From Anaerolineales bacterium UBA3082 (GTDB taxonomy: Bacteria; Chloroflexota; Anaerolineae; UBA7937): 22,754 nucleotides of DNA. Within the stretch, counting starts at the first letter, position 1; every line of letters begins with the position of its first letter. Positions 22,253 through 22,754 of this stretch are shown here, one piece after another. The notes beneath the pieces are model-generated. The model was given only the letters and a program-made list of their open reading frames with translations. It was not told the DNA's origin and did not search any database. The position numbers were made by a program, and so were the translations under genes. The stretch lies in assembly GCA_002366595.1 (NCBI GenBank), contig DFBK01000014.1, forward strand, positions 1 to 22,754, given 5' to 3'.

Positions 22253-22334
22253 CTATTGATTATGCTGCAAAAATGCTGTGGAATATCCCCAGGCAGCGTA
22301 TTATGTCGCAAATTGGCGGCACTCTCACTATCTG

Positions 22335-22363
22335 AGTATAGCCGAGATTCTTGTGCAAATCAA
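22335..22363 (-). promoter_or_regulatory. Sigma70-type promoter reading into the cassette
   Basis: Minus strand: -35 TTGATT (22363-22358), a 17-base spacer, -10 TATACT (22340-22335). The start is expected near 22328, about 75 bases before the cassette boundary. Its place mirrors the Pc promoter that drives cassettes in integrons. Confidence 0.6.
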
Positions 22364-22412
22364 GTAAGTAGAGCAGGTATAGAAGCCTGCCCTATTGCTA
22401 CCGCTTTAGCAA

Positions 22413-22438
22413 GGCGCCAGACGTTAACATCTGGCGCC
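22413..22438. repeat. 26-bp palindrome around GTTAAC
   Basis: GGCGCCAGA-C-GTTAAC-A-TCTGGCGCC: 9-bp arms and a palindromic centre, with one mismatched pair. It could be a protein-binding operator, a REP-like element or a cruciform. There is no T-run on either side. Confidence 0.6.
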
Positions 22439-22461
22439 ACAAATTGTTAATTGCCTTACAG

Positions 22462-22483
22462 GGGCGACCGTCTCTGGTCGCCC
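22462..22483. repeat. 8-bp GC stem-loop GGGCGACC/GGTCGCCC
   Basis: A perfect stem around GTCTCT. It lies about 45 bases after the end of the dehydrogenase gene on the minus strand and is not followed by T on either side, so it looks like an interspersed repeat rather than a terminator. Confidence 0.5.
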
Positions 22484-22529
22484 GTGTCAACGGATAAACG
22501 GGCGGACACAGAGCCTCACACCTACAATT

Positions 22530-22754
22530 CTAACTATAGTCGTAGAAACCTTTGCCCGTCTTCCGCCCCAGATGTCCCGCGGTGACCATGCGGCGCAAAA
22601 GAGGTGGGACCGCATAGCGGCTATCTTTGAACTCCCCGTACATGGCATCGGCGATGAAGAGCGTGGTGTCCAGACCCAAGAGATCCAGGAGGGTGAAGGG
22701 GCCCATAGGATGGTTCAACCCCAAGACCATGCTCTTATCGATGTCCTCTTTGGT
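22530..22754 (-). CDS. 3-hydroxyacyl-CoA dehydrogenase, C-terminal part (cut by window end)
   Basis: The frame is open to the window edge and codes for the last 74 residues. 'KEDIDKSMVLGLNHPMGPFTLLDLLGLDT' and the terminal 'GHLGRKTGKGFYDYS' are signatures of the C-terminal domain of 3-hydroxybutyryl/3-hydroxyacyl-CoA dehydrogenases (Hbd/PaaH/FadB-type). These oxidise 3-hydroxyacyl-CoA with NAD(P) in beta-oxidation or butyrate-type metabolism. The NAD-binding domain lies outside the window, so single-domain or fused form cannot be decided. It is the first gene right of the cassette region. Confidence 0.9.
   Translation of the reverse strand, partial: TKEDIDKSMVLGLNHPMGPFTLLDLLGLDTTLFIADAMYGEFKDSRYAVPPLLRRMVTAGHLGRKTGKGFYDYS

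Larger units (their letters stand above)
22193..22529. other. Gene-free stretch upstream of the cassette gene
   Basis: It contains the cassette boundary GTTAGGC (minus strand, 22253-22247), one promoter, a 26-bp palindrome and an 8-bp hairpin, each listed separately. Frames here are short and unconvincing, and no RNA gene is recognised. Confidence 0.5.

Overview
The window looks like a chromosomal segment of a fairly GC-rich bacterium. Almost every gene lies on the minus strand. GTG and TTG starts are common and AGG/AGA arginine codons are frequent. Core gene order and two cobalamin-type radical SAM proteins would fit a deep-branching anaerobe or thermophile such as a Chloroflexota lineage. 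That placement is an inference from gene content; no rRNA or other decisive marker is present.

Layout, left to right. (1) 1-391: the right end of an insertion sequence (C-terminus of an integrase-type transposase plus end repeats). (2) 455-1249: an orphan protein with a nuclease-like motif. (3) 1337-9566: a minus-strand run that reads, in transcription order, B12-type radical SAM protein 2, a stand-alone (p)ppGpp synthetase-like protein, a Cys-rich DUF3795-like protein, a GT2 glycosyltransferase, a UPF0104/LPG-synthase-type membrane protein, B12-type radical SAM protein 1, a DUF2889 protein and an HD hydrolase. The last five are tightly packed and look like one operon, perhaps for a lipid or glycolipid modification (inference). 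(4) 9670-20161: a conserved housekeeping block, in transcription order infC-rpmI-rplT-trmH-like, [restriction-modification insertion], pheS-pheT-cvpA-mutS2. Good sigma70-type promoters precede infC, the methyltransferase and pheS. (5) 20342-20917: a 3-methyladenine DNA glycosylase. (6) 20918-22529: a repeat-rich accessory stretch holding one gene cassette. The cassette gene is a DUF6602-like putative nuclease, followed by a 130-bp integron-type attC-like site, and the opposite cassette boundary is recognisable. (7) 22530-22754: the C-terminus of a 3-hydroxyacyl-CoA dehydrogenase, cut by the window edge.

The most notable points are these. The integron-like cassette carries a possible defence nuclease, with no integrase in view. 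The pheST leader has a promoter, a short ORF with two Phe codons, a protector hairpin, an antiterminator pairing and an intrinsic terminator, i.e. a complete candidate attenuator. A type II restriction-modification pair with its own promoter sits between the trmH-like gene and pheS. infC probably starts at ATA. Two paralogous B12 radical SAM genes flank an alarmone synthetase and a glycosyltransferase/flippase-like pair. All functional statements come from reading motifs; no database search was run.
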